Below are positions 47,260 to 56,440 of a stretch of DNA of 64,000 bases, one piece after another. Position numbers and translations under genes: made by a program. Under the pieces are notes generated by a model. That model was not told the DNA's origin and made no database searches. It saw only the letters and a list, made by a program, of their open reading frames with translations. Source of the stretch: Thermodesulfovibrionia bacterium (GTDB lineage Bacteria; Nitrospirota; Thermodesulfovibrionia; UBA6902); contig JAUSMY010000036.1 of the NCBI GenBank assembly GCA_030646035.1, positions 62,001 through 126,000 on the forward strand, read 5' to 3'. Numbering within the stretch: the first letter of the stretch is position 1; every line of letters begins with the position of its first letter.

Positions 47260-48126
47260 TTGAAGCAAAAGACCCCGAACAATTTCTGCGGCCTTCCGCA
47301 AAACCATTCAAGCTATAAAGACTCCGCTATAGTTATCGTTCCTGTTCCTTTTGACAAGACCAGCACTTGGGGGAAAGGCGCTGACAAAGGGCCTAAGGCC
47401 ATCATAGAAGCCTCAAAGAATATGGAGCTTTATGATATTGAGACAGGCTCAGAGGTATATAAAAAAGGCATACACACTTCCAAAGCGATAATCTCCTCCA
47501 CTCCTGCCGGCATGGTGAATAGCGTTTACAACAGAACCGCCAAATATATATCTGACGGAAAATTCGCAGTTGTGCTCGGCGGCGAACATTCCGTATCATT
47601 CGGTTCCATAAAAGCCCATGCTGAATCTTCCAAGGATATGAGCATCCTCCATCTTGACGCACACTCTGATATGCGGGACTCTTACGAGGGGAGCAAATAC
47701 AACCATGCCTGTGTCATGGCAAGGGCTAAAGAGGTTTCAGATACTATCGTCTCAGTCGGTATAAGGAGTATGGACTCATCTGAACTCGGCAATATTAATA
47801 CCCAGAACATGTTCTATGCATCTTACATACAAAAGAACAAAAACTGGATGGAACAGGCCATAAAAAAGCTGAGCGCTAATGTATATATCACAATCGACCT
47901 TGATGTCTTTGACCCGTCCATCATGCCTTCAACAGGAACTCCTGAACCGGGCGGACTTGGATGGTATGAGGTGCTGGAACTGCTCCAGCGTGTTTCAATA
48001 AAGAAGAACATAGTCGGCTTTGATATTATGGAACTCTGCCCTTCATCAGTTGATAAGGCCCCTGACTTTCTCGCTGCCAAGCTTATCTATAAGTTATTAA
48101 GCTTCAAATTTCTTAAAAAAAGATAA
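47260..48126 (+). CDS. speB: Agmatinase
   Basis: Hydrolyses agmatine to putrescine and urea. The 288-residue ureohydrolase has the di-manganese ligands in GGEHSVS, HLDAHSDMRD and the DLDVFDPS motif. The start is TTG immediately after the pdaD stop. The pairing with pdaD supports agmatinase over arginase or formiminoglutamase. Confidence 0.92.
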   Translation: MKQKTPNNFCGLPQNHSSYKDSAIVIVPVPFDKTSTWGKGADKGPKAIIEASKNMELYDIETGSEVYKKGIHTSKAIISSTPAGMVNSVYNRTAKYISDGKFAVVLGGEHSVSFGSIKAHAESSKDMSILHLDAHSDMRDSYEGSKYNHACVMARAKEVSDTIVSVGIRSMDSSELGNINTQNMFYASYIQKNKNWMEQAIKKLSANVYITIDLDVFDPSIMPSTGTPEPGGLGWYEVLELLQRVSIKKNIVGFDIMELCPSSVDKAPDFLAAKLIYKLLSFKFLKKR

Positions 48127-48225
48127 CCCTCAGGCGTTCTGATAATTGACCTATTCTCAGGCAATCAATACAATATCTTTAATGTTGCGCAAGTGCTTAA
48201 TATTTTCATATGGAGATAGATACGA

Positions 48226-49647
48226 ATGAAACGTAAGAGGGCAGGAACTTTTCTTCTTTTTGTCATTGATATCTTTTCCATATTCATCACACTGCAGGGA
48301 GCGATAATATTAAGAAGGGAACTGCTGCCCTTCTTTTTTAAATTCCCGGATTTTCCGATAAACAACTTCACCTTCTTCTGGTGGGTATTTCCGATCTGGC
48401 TGACATTCTTTGCGTATGAAGGCCTCTATACAAAGCGGTATCCGTTCTGGGATGAGATCAAGATACTCTGGAAGGCGGTCTTCTTTGCGACGATAGCCGT
48501 ATTCAGCATCCTCTTTTTAGGCAAGGTCGGCGAGGCGGTATCAAGAACTGTAATAGTCGTTATGGGACTTATCTCGCTGCCTCTTCTCCCGCTTATCAGG
48601 CTCAATGCCAAGAAGATCCTGATAAATAGCGGGTTGCTTAAGAGCAGGGCGCTTATCATAGGCGCGGGTGAAACAGGAAAGCTGATCCTTAAAGCCTTAC
48701 TAAGGGACAAAAATCTCGGCTATGAGGTTGTCGGGTTTATGGACGATGAACCCCAAAAGATCGGGAGCAGGGTCGATGGGCTTGAAGTATTCGGAAGCGT
48801 AAATGAGGTTGAAAAGTATATTGACAGTCATGACATCCACGATATCGTTATAGCAATGCCAAGCTGCCACAGGGAGAAGCTTATCAGGATAATCAATAAC
48901 CTTCAGCATAAGGTGCAGCACATCCTGCTCATCCCAGACCTTTTCGGTGTCGCTGTTCTGGGGACCGAGCTGCAGAACTTCTTTCAGGAGCAGGTCATCG
49001 GCCTTGAGGTAAAGAATAACCTTGCCAGGCCGACAAACATATTTATCAAAAAGAGCTTTGATATCATTGTCAGCCTTATAGCCTTTCTTATTCTTGCCAT
49101 TCCGATGCTCATACTCTCTGTTATCATCAGGCTGACATCAAGCGGCCGGGCGATATATTCACAGGAGAGGATAGGCAAGCATGACAGGGCATTCAGGTGC
49201 TACAAGTTCAGGACTATGCATCATGACGCAGAGGCGAGGCTTGAGAAGATGCTTGCATCCGACTCGCAGGCAAGGACAGAATGGGAGGAGAACTTCAAAC
49301 TCAAGAACGACCCGAGGGTGACGCGGATCGGGGACTTCCTGAGAAGGACATCCCTTGATGAGCTCCCGCAGATATTCAATGTTCTTAAAGGCGACATGAG
49401 CCTTGTAGGCCCGAGGCCGGTGACAAAGACAGAGATAGATGACTATTACAAGGACAAGGCAGAGCTCTGCTTCGGCGTGCCGCCGGGAGTTACCGGGCTC
49501 TGGCAGGTCAGCGGCAGGAGCGGGACGAGCTATGATTACAGGATCGCCCTTGATTCATGGTATGTAAGGAATTGGAACCTCTGGCTTGATATAGTTATCC
49601 TCTTCAAGACGTTGAGGGTGGTCTTTAGACGCGAAGGGGCGTGGTAG
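48226..49647 (+). CDS. Polyprenyl glycosylphosphotransferase (WbaP/EpsL-like)
   Basis: A 473-residue enzyme that begins glycan assembly by transferring a sugar 1-phosphate to undecaprenyl phosphate. Five N-terminal membrane helices precede a CoA-binding-like domain (GAGETGKLILKALLRDKNLGY). The C-terminal Bac_transf domain (about 275-473) has FRCYKFRTM, the DELPQIFNVLKGDMSLVGPRP block and WQVSGRSG. It marks the start of the surface polysaccharide region. The sugar used cannot be told. Confidence 0.92.
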   Translation: MKRKRAGTFLLFVIDIFSIFITLQGAIILRRELLPFFFKFPDFPINNFTFFWWVFPIWLTFFAYEGLYTKRYPFWDEIKILWKAVFFATIAVFSILFLGKVGEAVSRTVIVVMGLISLPLLPLIRLNAKKILINSGLLKSRALIIGAGETGKLILKALLRDKNLGYEVVGFMDDEPQKIGSRVDGLEVFGSVNEVEKYIDSHDIHDIVIAMPSCHREKLIRIINNLQHKVQHILLIPDLFGVAVLGTELQNFFQEQVIGLEVKNNLARPTNIFIKKSFDIIVSLIAFLILAIPMLILSVIIRLTSSGRAIYSQERIGKHDRAFRCYKFRTMHHDAEARLEKMLASDSQARTEWEENFKLKNDPRVTRIGDFLRRTSLDELPQIFNVLKGDMSLVGPRPVTKTEIDDYYKDKAELCFGVPPGVTGLWQVSGRSGTSYDYRIALDSWYVRNWNLWLDIVILFKTLRVVFRREGAW

Positions 49648-49710
49648 ATGTAGAGAGTTCATCCCATGAACGGACTTTAGCGATTATTCATAAAAATAAA
49701 GCCCTTACCC

Positions 49711-49752
49711 TTGACAAATCTCCCCAAACTTAGTATGTTCATAGTGTGAACA
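49711..49752 (+). promoter_or_regulatory. Promoter with palindromic operator over the GTG start
   Basis: A consensus TTGACA (49711-49716) stands 17 bases before TATGTT (49734-49739). A perfect inverted repeat, TGTTCA-N5-TGAACA (49736-49752), covers the -10 and the GTG start at 49746. The expected transcription start would be at or near the GTG, so the message may be leaderless. The pattern suggests autoregulation by the winged-helix protein encoded here. Confidence 0.6.
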
Positions 49753-50336
49753 GTCTTGATAACAGCAAAGACAATGAGATAACCCTCAGGATCCTCGATG
49801 AGATAAGCCAGGAATCTGTCGTCACCCAGCGCACCCTCTCAAGCAGGCTTAATATAGCGCTCGGCCTTGTTAACGCATATGTTAAGAGGCTCGTGAAGAA
49901 GGGGCATATAAAGATCACAAAAGGCCCTATGAACAGGGTCAAGTATGTCCTTACGCCTGCTGGACTTAAACTCCGGGTCGGCCTCACCTATGATTATATG
50001 CACCAGTCGGTCAACTATTTCAAATCAGCGCGCAAGAAGATCGATGAAACTTACCAACAGATGATCACAGACGGGGTGAAGAATATTCTCATCTGGGGAG
50101 ATGGCGAGGTTGCAGAGCTGGCGTATATATCTCTGCGCGGACTGCCTCTGAATCTTGTCGGCGTGGTTGACAGCAAAAGAGCTGAGAAGGCTTTTTTCGG
50201 GCATGATGTTTATTCGTTTGAGGATTTTAAGAATCTGGAATATGACGTTATACTTGTCACATCTTTAAAGAGTGAAGAAGCAATGGAAAAGATAAAAGGG
50301 CTCGGAGCTGATATGGCAAAGGTCTATACGCTTTAA
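49746..50336 (+). CDS. Winged-helix regulator with CoA-binding-like C-terminal domain
   Basis: A 196-residue protein. The N-terminal winged helix (QESVVTQRTLSSRLNIALGLVNAYVKRLVKKGHI, about residues 18-50) is followed by an inter-domain helix. A Rossmann-like domain (ILIWGDGEVAELAYISLRGLPLNLVGVVDS) then resembles the nucleotide-sensing part of polysaccharide enzymes. It is likely a regulator of the following glycan genes. The GTG start overlaps its own promoter palindrome and no Shine-Dalgarno is present. Confidence 0.75.
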   Translation: MNSLDNSKDNEITLRILDEISQESVVTQRTLSSRLNIALGLVNAYVKRLVKKGHIKITKGPMNRVKYVLTPAGLKLRVGLTYDYMHQSVNYFKSARKKIDETYQQMITDGVKNILIWGDGEVAELAYISLRGLPLNLVGVVDSKRAEKAFFGHDVYSFEDFKNLEYDVILVTSLKSEEAMEKIKGLGADMAKVYTL

Positions 50337-50373
50337 CCCTGTTGCTTATGCCAATAACTTTTATGGAGCATAA

Positions 50374-50892
50374 ATGGAAAATGTAGATGCAATAGAGCCG
50401 CAGTGGTTTGCGGTGAATGTAAGGTCAAGGCATGAATTTCAGGTGCTGGAGAGGCTTACAATGAAAGGGGTTGAGGCGTTCCTTCCGACCGTTGAGAAGC
50501 TCAGGAGATGGAAGGACAGAAAGAAGCTGGTATCTTTCCCTCTCTTTCCCGGATACCTCTTTGTTCATATACCTAAGAGGGCGAATGACATACTTAATGT
50601 GCTGAAGATAAACGGCGCGGTCAATCTCTTAAGCGGCGCTCCGGGAGAGCCTGTGCCTGTGCCTGATGAACAGATAATATCACTCATAAAGGCTGTGGAG
50701 AGCAATGAACCGCTTGACCCATACCCGTATCTTAAGGAAGGGCAGAGGGTCAGGATAATGCACGGGCCGATGCGCGGTGTTGAAGGGATGCTTGTACAGA
50801 AGGCGGGCAGGCATATGCTCGTTCTTTCCGTTGATATACTCACTCAGGGCGTTGCGCTAAGTATAAACGCCTCTGATGTAGAGAGAATATAA
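50374..50892 (+). CDS. NusG/RfaH-like specialised antitermination factor
   Basis: A 172-residue NusG paralogue. An N-terminal NGN domain (PQWFAVNVRSRHEFQVLERLTMKGVEAFLPTV) is followed by a KOW-type C-terminal domain (GQRVRIMHGPMRGVEGMLVQ). Such paralogues (RfaH, UpxY, LoaP) commonly sit at the head of polysaccharide operons and prevent premature termination. The next gene is 146 bases downstream behind an ops-like sequence. Confidence 0.9.
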   Translation: MENVDAIEPQWFAVNVRSRHEFQVLERLTMKGVEAFLPTVEKLRRWKDRKKLVSFPLFPGYLFVHIPKRANDILNVLKINGAVNLLSGAPGEPVPVPDEQIISLIKAVESNEPLDPYPYLKEGQRVRIMHGPMRGVEGMLVQKAGRHMLVLSVDILTQGVALSINASDVERI

Positions 50893-50947
50893 AAAAGAGC
50901 TAAGAGGTTTTTCAGCAACTCTAAACTCAGGATTCTATCACCCTTAG

Positions 50948-50981
50948 GTTACGTAAATGTAACTGAAAGGGCGGAGCAGTG
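50948..50981 (+). promoter_or_regulatory. ops-like element before the nonulosonate genes
   Basis: The 146-base leader holds a small hairpin, GTTAC-N6-GTAAC (50948-50952 with 50959-50963), and then GGCGGAGCAGTG (50970-50981). That element resembles the ops consensus GGCGGTAGCGTG with one gap on each side. In Enterobacteria ops recruits RfaH, and a NusG-like gene lies just upstream here. The identity is suggestive only. Confidence 0.4.
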
Positions 50982-51038
50982 TAAAAAATCAAATGACTTT
51001 GGTTTAAATAATATAATAAATAATAAAGGAGAACTAAC

Positions 51039-52064
51039 ATGTTAAATGGAAAGGTTGTTTTAATTACTGGAGGAACAGGTTCTTTTGGCAAGAAGTGCAC
51101 AGAGATCATCCTTAACAATTACAAACCTAAAAAACTGATCATCTTCAGCCGTGATGAATTAAAGCAGTTTGAGATGAGCCAGAGATGGAGCGTAAAGAAA
51201 TATCCGTGCATACGATATTTTCTCGGCGATGTCAGAGACAAGGAAAGGCTTATGAGGGCGTTCAGCGGGGTTGATTATGTTATCCACGCCGCAGCACTTA
51301 AACAGGTCCCTGCCGCAGAATATAACCCTGAGGAGTTTATTAAGACCAATATAATTGGAGCGATGAATGTAATAGATGCGGCAGTTGCTAATAAAGTAAA
51401 GAAAGTGATTGCGTTATCTACTGACAAGGCCTGTAACCCTATTAACTTATACGGCGCCACCAAACTATGCTCTGATAAGCTGTTTGTCGCTGCTCAATCA
51501 TATGCAGCTCATGAGGACACGGTGTTTGCGGTTGTGCGTTACGGCAATGTTGTCGGCAGCCGGGGTTCTGTAATACCTTTCTTTAAAGAGCGCGCAAAGA
51601 CAGGCGTACTGCCGATCACAGATGCGCGCATGACCCGTTTCTGGATAACACTGGATCAGAGCGTGCATTTTGTGCTGAAGGTCATGGAGCTGGCAAAAGG
51701 CTCTGAGATATTTGTCCCGAAGATCCCTTCCATGAAAATAACAGACCTTGCCATAGCCATATCTCCTGAATGCAGGCAGGAAGTTGTCGGCATCAGGCCT
51801 GGAGAGAAGATACATGAGACCCTGATCGGCGAAGATGAAGGACGCAATGCCATCGAGTACAATGAATGCTATGTTGTTAAGCAGCATCTTGAAGAATCTG
51901 ATTTTAAGGACGGTGCGCGTCCATGCGCTGAAGGTTTTAAATATGCGTCAGACAGCAACCCTGAGAAGATAAGCATAGAGGAACTCAAGGTCGTGATCGA
52001 GGACATTTCAGATGATTACAGTATTGAGAAGAACAGATGGTCAATGGATGACCTCCCGCAGTAG
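51039..52064 (+). CDS. pseB: UDP-GlcNAc 4,6-dehydratase (inverting), PseB-like
   Basis: A 341-residue SDR that converts UDP-GlcNAc to the 4-keto-6-deoxy-L-altro sugar, the first pseudaminic acid step. The N-terminal GGTGSFGKK binds NADP. AAALKQVPAAEYNPEEFIKTN and the STDKACNPINLYGATK block are PseB-type and differ from FnlA/CapE sequences. AAAGGAG precedes the ATG. It heads the nonulosonate gene run and the usual partner, PseC, follows as part of a fusion. Confidence 0.88.
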   Translation: MLNGKVVLITGGTGSFGKKCTEIILNNYKPKKLIIFSRDELKQFEMSQRWSVKKYPCIRYFLGDVRDKERLMRAFSGVDYVIHAAALKQVPAAEYNPEEFIKTNIIGAMNVIDAAVANKVKKVIALSTDKACNPINLYGATKLCSDKLFVAAQSYAAHEDTVFAVVRYGNVVGSRGSVIPFFKERAKTGVLPITDARMTRFWITLDQSVHFVLKVMELAKGSEIFVPKIPSMKITDLAIAISPECRQEVVGIRPGEKIHETLIGEDEGRNAIEYNECYVVKQHLEESDFKDGARPCAEGFKYASDSNPEKISIEELKVVIEDISDDYSIEKNRWSMDDLPQ

Positions 52065-52082
52065 GCGAGTTGATGAACTGAA

Positions 52083-54224
52083 ATGATTAAATACCGTAAA
52101 ATGCTCATCACAGGGGTCAGCGGGCTGCTTGGCAATAATCTTGCCTTTTATTTCAAAGACAAATATGAAGTATTGGGCATTTACAATTCTCATCCGGTCA
52201 CCATGAAGGATATCTGCACTGAGAAATGCGACCTTTTAGATGCCGATTCCCTGAAAAAAATAATTATTGATTTCAACCCGTCAATAATTATTCATTGCGC
52301 TTCCTTAACCAATATCGATCAATGTGAAGCAGAAAAAGATCTCACAAATGAAGTGAATGTTCTATCAACCAGGTCCCTTGTGAACTGTATTTCCGGCAGG
52401 GATGTTAAATTGATCTACATATCCACGGATACAGTCTATGGCGGGGTCAAAGGAAACTTTTCCGAGAATGATGCTGTCAGCCCTCCAAACTATTACGGAA
52501 GGACCAAGCATCAAGGGGAGCTGGAAGTTCTGAATAAAGATAAGGCTCTGGTATTCAGGACAAATATATTCGGATGGAACGTCCAGAATAAATACAGCCT
52601 TGGCGAATGGGTCTTAAATGAACTTAAGGAGAAAAGAGAGATAAGATGTTTCAAGGATGCTTTTTTTTCTTCTATATATACTTTTGAGTTTGCGAGAGTG
52701 ATTGATATCGCGATTCAAAAAGGCCTGAGCGGTATATATAATTGCGGCAGCACCACTTCATGCTCCAAATATGAATTTGCCTTAAAGATCGCTGATGTTT
52801 TTGCACTGGACAAGAATGGGATCATTCCTTTTTCGATTGATGATTTCGGTTTCAGGGCTAAAAGGGGGAAGGACTTATCTTTGAATGTCAGCAAGCTTGA
52901 AACGGAACTGCAATACAGGCTTCCCACGATAGAGGAATCTGTTTTATTATTCTATAGGGACTATAAGTCCGGCCTGCCTGATGTGCTGAGGTCATCACTG
53001 GCCATGGAACCGGCAGAATACATATCATACGGAAAGCAGTGGATAGATGAAAATGATATTCAGGCTGTTGTCAGCACATTGCGGTCTGACCGCCTGACAC
53101 AGGGCCCGAAGATAGATGAGTTCGAAAAAGCATTAGCGGGATTCTGCGGCGCACGTTTTGCCGTTGCTGTCAATTCGGGGACTTCAGCGCTTCACATCGC
53201 CTGCCTGGCAGCAGGGGTGCAAGAGGGAGATGAGGTGATAACATCCCCGAATACCTTTGTTGCTTCAGCTAACTGCGCAGTGTACTGCGGCGCAAGGCCG
53301 GTATTTGCGGATATAGAACCCGATACCTACAATATCATTCCTCAGGAGATGGCAAACAAGATCACGCCGTTGACAAAGGCTGTTATCCCTGTCCATTTTT
53401 CAGGGCAGAGCTGTGATATGGTATCAATTAAAAATATCATACAAGAGGAAGAGAAGAGCGCGGATAAAAAAATATATATCATTGAAGATGCCTGCCATGC
53501 GCTTGGTTCCGCATACAAAGGCAGGAAGATCGGTTCCTGTTTTTATTCTGACATGACTGTAATGAGTTTTCATCCTGTAAAACACATTACTACAGGGGAA
53601 GGGGGGGCTGTATTAACCAATAACGAGTCCCTTTATAACAGGTTAAAGCGCTTCAGGTCTCACGGGATCACAAGTGTACCTGATGAATTCATATATAAGG
53701 AAGAGGCTTTTGAAACATCAGAAGGCGGTTTTTCTCAAGTAAGGCCCTGGTATTATGAGCAGGTTGCTCTGGGATATAACTACCGCATTACTGACCTGCA
53801 GTGCGCGCTCGGTATATCACAACTGAAAAAGATAGTTTCTTTTTGTAAGCGGAGGCGTGAGATAGTTAATATGTATAATGAAGCTTTTAATGATGTCAAT
53901 ACTCTTCAAACACCTTTTCAATCCGGTGATTGTGACAGTTATTTTCATATATATGTTCTCCTGTTTGACTGGAAAGCTATCGGGATGAACCGTACTCAAT
54001 TCATGCTGGAGCTCAGAAGCAGGGGGATACAGACACAGGTTCATTATATACCTGTGCCTCTTCACCCGTATTACAGGGAAAACTTCGGCACTGATCTGAG
54101 GGATTTTCCCAATACTGAGAAATACTATAAAGGGTGCCTCTCAATACCCCTTTATCCGGCAATGACCGACATGGACGCAAAAAAGGTTGTTGCTGAGATA
54201 CTGAGATTGGCGGTACGGTCATGA
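52083..54224 (+). CDS. Fusion of RmlD-like SDR and PseC-like aminotransferase
   Basis: A 713-residue two-domain protein. Residues 1 to about 300 form an RmlD-type short-chain dehydrogenase (GVSGLLGNN, TDTVYGG, YGRTKHQGE). From about residue 313 (YISYGKQWIDENDI) the rest is a DegT/DnrJ/EryC1 aminotransferase of the PseC kind, with SGTSALH, GEGG and PLP lysine 500 in FHPVKHITTGEGG. The frame is continuous, so this is a true fusion. PseC acts right after PseB, while the role of the SDR half (C4-keto reduction, epimerisation or other) is unclear. It overlaps the next gene by 4 bases. Confidence 0.9.
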   Translation: MIKYRKMLITGVSGLLGNNLAFYFKDKYEVLGIYNSHPVTMKDICTEKCDLLDADSLKKIIIDFNPSIIIHCASLTNIDQCEAEKDLTNEVNVLSTRSLVNCISGRDVKLIYISTDTVYGGVKGNFSENDAVSPPNYYGRTKHQGELEVLNKDKALVFRTNIFGWNVQNKYSLGEWVLNELKEKREIRCFKDAFFSSIYTFEFARVIDIAIQKGLSGIYNCGSTTSCSKYEFALKIADVFALDKNGIIPFSIDDFGFRAKRGKDLSLNVSKLETELQYRLPTIEESVLLFYRDYKSGLPDVLRSSLAMEPAEYISYGKQWIDENDIQAVVSTLRSDRLTQGPKIDEFEKALAGFCGARFAVAVNSGTSALHIACLAAGVQEGDEVITSPNTFVASANCAVYCGARPVFADIEPDTYNIIPQEMANKITPLTKAVIPVHFSGQSCDMVSIKNIIQEEEKSADKKIYIIEDACHALGSAYKGRKIGSCFYSDMTVMSFHPVKHITTGEGGAVLTNNESLYNRLKRFRSHGITSVPDEFIYKEEAFETSEGGFSQVRPWYYEQVALGYNYRITDLQCALGISQLKKIVSFCKRRREIVNMYNEAFNDVNTLQTPFQSGDCDSYFHIYVLLFDWKAIGMNRTQFMLELRSRGIQTQVHYIPVPLHPYYRENFGTDLRDFPNTEKYYKGCLSIPLYPAMTDMDAKKVVAEILRLAVRS

Positions 54225-55537
54225 AGGATTCAAAGAATAAATTAATGCAGGCGAGAGCCAAAAAGATCATACCCGGCATGACGCAGCTCCTGTCTAAACG
54301 GCCTGATATGTTTTCATCAGGTGTCTGGCCTGCCTATTACAGCAAAGCCAAAGGGGTAGAGGTATGGGACCTTGATGGAAACAGGTATATAGATATGAGC
54401 ATCTCCGGGATCGGAGCTAATATTCTCGGATACGCAGACCCGGATGTGAACGCGGCAGTTCATGAAGCTGTTGATGCCGGGTCCAGCAGTTCCCTGAACT
54501 GTCCTGAGGAAGTTGAGCTTGCAGAGCTGCTTTGCGAGATCCATCCATGGGCAGATAAGGTTCGGTATGCCCGCACAGGCGGGGAAGCAATGGCTGTTGC
54601 AGTAAGAATAGCCAGGGCTTACACAGGAAAAGACAAGATAGCTTTCTGCGGATATCACGGTTGGCACGACTGGTATCTTGCGGCGAATCTTGGGACAGAG
54701 AATGCGCTCGGAGAACATTTGATGCCCGGCTTAGACCCGCGTGGGGTTCCCAAAGGACTTGAAGGAACCGCATTTCCATTCAGGTATAACCATATAGAAG
54801 AACTTGAAGCGATAATCGCAAAACACAAAAAAGAACTGGCAGCCGTAGTGATGGAGCCAATCCGCAACGCACAGCCTGAGAGCGGTTTTCTGGAGGCGGT
54901 AAAGTCGCTGGCAAAGGAAGCCGGTGCGGTCTTTATCTTTGATGAGATATCCGCCGGTTTCAGGATGAATTCAGGAGGAGCGCATTTAGTGCTTGGGGTC
55001 ACGCCTGACATAGCCGTGTTTTCAAAGGCCATGGGCAATGGTTTTCCTATTGCTGCTGTTATTGGGAAAGGCGGGGTTATGGATGCTGCCCAAAATTCAT
55101 TTATCAGCAGCACAATGTGGACTGAGCGCGTCGGCCCGGCTGCGGCATTAGCCACTATCACAAAACACAGGCGTGTCGATGCCGGCAGGCATTTGATGTC
55201 CATCGGCCAACAGATCCAGTCTGGATGGGCTTCGCTTGCAAAGAAAAACGATCTGAAGATCAGCGTCGGCGGGATCCCGCCGTTGAGCCATTTTTCATTT
55301 GACTATGATGACGCGATGTCGATGAAGGCATTGTTCGTACAGCTGATGATAGAAAAAGGATTTCTCGCCTCAACACTCTTTTATTCGATGTACGCCCATG
55401 AGGAAACGCATGTCGAAAAATATCTCAATGCCGTTGATGGGGCATTCTCAATGATTGTTGAGGCGAACCGGGCAGGCACGCTGCGTAAACTTTTAAAGGG
55501 ACTGCCAACTACTGCCGGATTTAAGAGGTTAGTATAA
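54221..55537 (+). CDS. Class III aminotransferase of the GSA-aminomutase type
   Basis: A 438-residue PLP enzyme resembling glutamate-1-semialdehyde aminomutase (PGMTQLLSKRPD, GGEAMAVAVRIARAYTGKDKIAFCGYHGWHDWY, DEISAGFR; PLP lysine 269 in FSKAMGNGFP). A separate true hemL lies at 26-27 kb, so this one is probably a glycan-pathway paralogue acting on a sugar or a small amino donor. It sits between the PseC fusion and the aldo/keto reductase, with overlapping ends. Confidence 0.85.
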   Translation: MKDSKNKLMQARAKKIIPGMTQLLSKRPDMFSSGVWPAYYSKAKGVEVWDLDGNRYIDMSISGIGANILGYADPDVNAAVHEAVDAGSSSSLNCPEEVELAELLCEIHPWADKVRYARTGGEAMAVAVRIARAYTGKDKIAFCGYHGWHDWYLAANLGTENALGEHLMPGLDPRGVPKGLEGTAFPFRYNHIEELEAIIAKHKKELAAVVMEPIRNAQPESGFLEAVKSLAKEAGAVFIFDEISAGFRMNSGGAHLVLGVTPDIAVFSKAMGNGFPIAAVIGKGGVMDAAQNSFISSTMWTERVGPAAALATITKHRRVDAGRHLMSIGQQIQSGWASLAKKNDLKISVGGIPPLSHFSFDYDDAMSMKALFVQLMIEKGFLASTLFYSMYAHEETHVEKYLNAVDGAFSMIVEANRAGTLRKLLKGLPTTAGFKRLV

Positions 55538-55551
55538 ATGGTGTCAGGTTC

Positions 55552-56439
55552 ATGAATCCTTTAGTCCTCGGCACTGCGCAATTCGGCTCTGTATACGGTA
55601 TTGCAAATAAGACGGGGCAGCCGGGCCAGGCAGCGGCAACTGCGATAGTTCATGAGGCTTGGAAAAACGGCATTCGTGAATTTGACACAGCCCAGGGATA
55701 CGGGACGAGTGAAGAGGTTTTGGGCATGGCATTGAACGAACTCGGCCTGACGAAGGAAGCGAGGGTCATCAGTAAATTTCATCCGGACCTTGATCACCTG
55801 AATCCTTCAGCCATGTCAAAAGCGGTTGACGGGTCTCTGATGCGTCTCGGGGTGCCGCATCTTTTCGGCATCATGCTTCACCGCGAGGAGATGCTTTCGC
55901 TTTTGGATAAAGGTCTGTCAGATATACTTCATGATATAGTCTCTTCGGGGAAGGTTCAACATGCCGGAGTGTCGGTCTATTCGCCTGAGAAAGCAGTTCA
56001 GGCACTGAATACAGCAGGGATAGATATGGTGCAGCTGCCGTCCAACATCCTGGACAGGAGATTTGAGAAGGCGGGAGTGTTTGAGCTTGCTGACAGAATG
56101 GGCAAGAAGATTTATATCAGGAGCGTATTCCTTCAGGGCTTGATCCTGATGGATCCCGCAGAGATGCCCGATAAAATGGCTTATGCCAGGACGGTCATCC
56201 ATAAACTAAGATCCTTATCCGCAGATGCGGGCTTGAGCCGCCAGGAGCTGGCGCTTGGTTATATCAGGACTGAAATGCCCGATGCCGGGATCGTGTTCGG
56301 AGCTGATACGCCTGAGCAGGTCAGGGGAAGCCTGGCATGCCGGGAGATAACTTTGCCCGCTTCTTTGGTTTCAGCGATCAAGAAAACATTTGATGATGTT
56401 GATGAGAAGATCCTGAATCCTTCGCTTTGGCCGAATTGA
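55552..56439 (+). CDS. Aldo/keto reductase
   Basis: A 295-residue TIM-barrel NADPH reductase. The AKR catalytic Asp and Tyr appear in FDTAQGYGTSEEVLG, the Lys in VISKFHPD, and the His in IMLHREEM. The C-terminal GADTPEQVRGSL resembles the NADP-binding end. The place in the cluster suggests reduction of a keto sugar or aldehyde intermediate. It ends one base before the SpsF-like gene. Confidence 0.85.
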   Translation: MNPLVLGTAQFGSVYGIANKTGQPGQAAATAIVHEAWKNGIREFDTAQGYGTSEEVLGMALNELGLTKEARVISKFHPDLDHLNPSAMSKAVDGSLMRLGVPHLFGIMLHREEMLSLLDKGLSDILHDIVSSGKVQHAGVSVYSPEKAVQALNTAGIDMVQLPSNILDRRFEKAGVFELADRMGKKIYIRSVFLQGLILMDPAEMPDKMAYARTVIHKLRSLSADAGLSRQELALGYIRTEMPDAGIVFGADTPEQVRGSLACREITLPASLVSAIKKTFDDVDEKILNPSLWPN

Positions 56440-56440
56440 T

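Noticed and set aside
54655-55203. 182-codon minus-strand frame opposite the class III aminotransferase
   Set aside because: Shadow of a conserved PLP enzyme; low-complexity composition and no motif.
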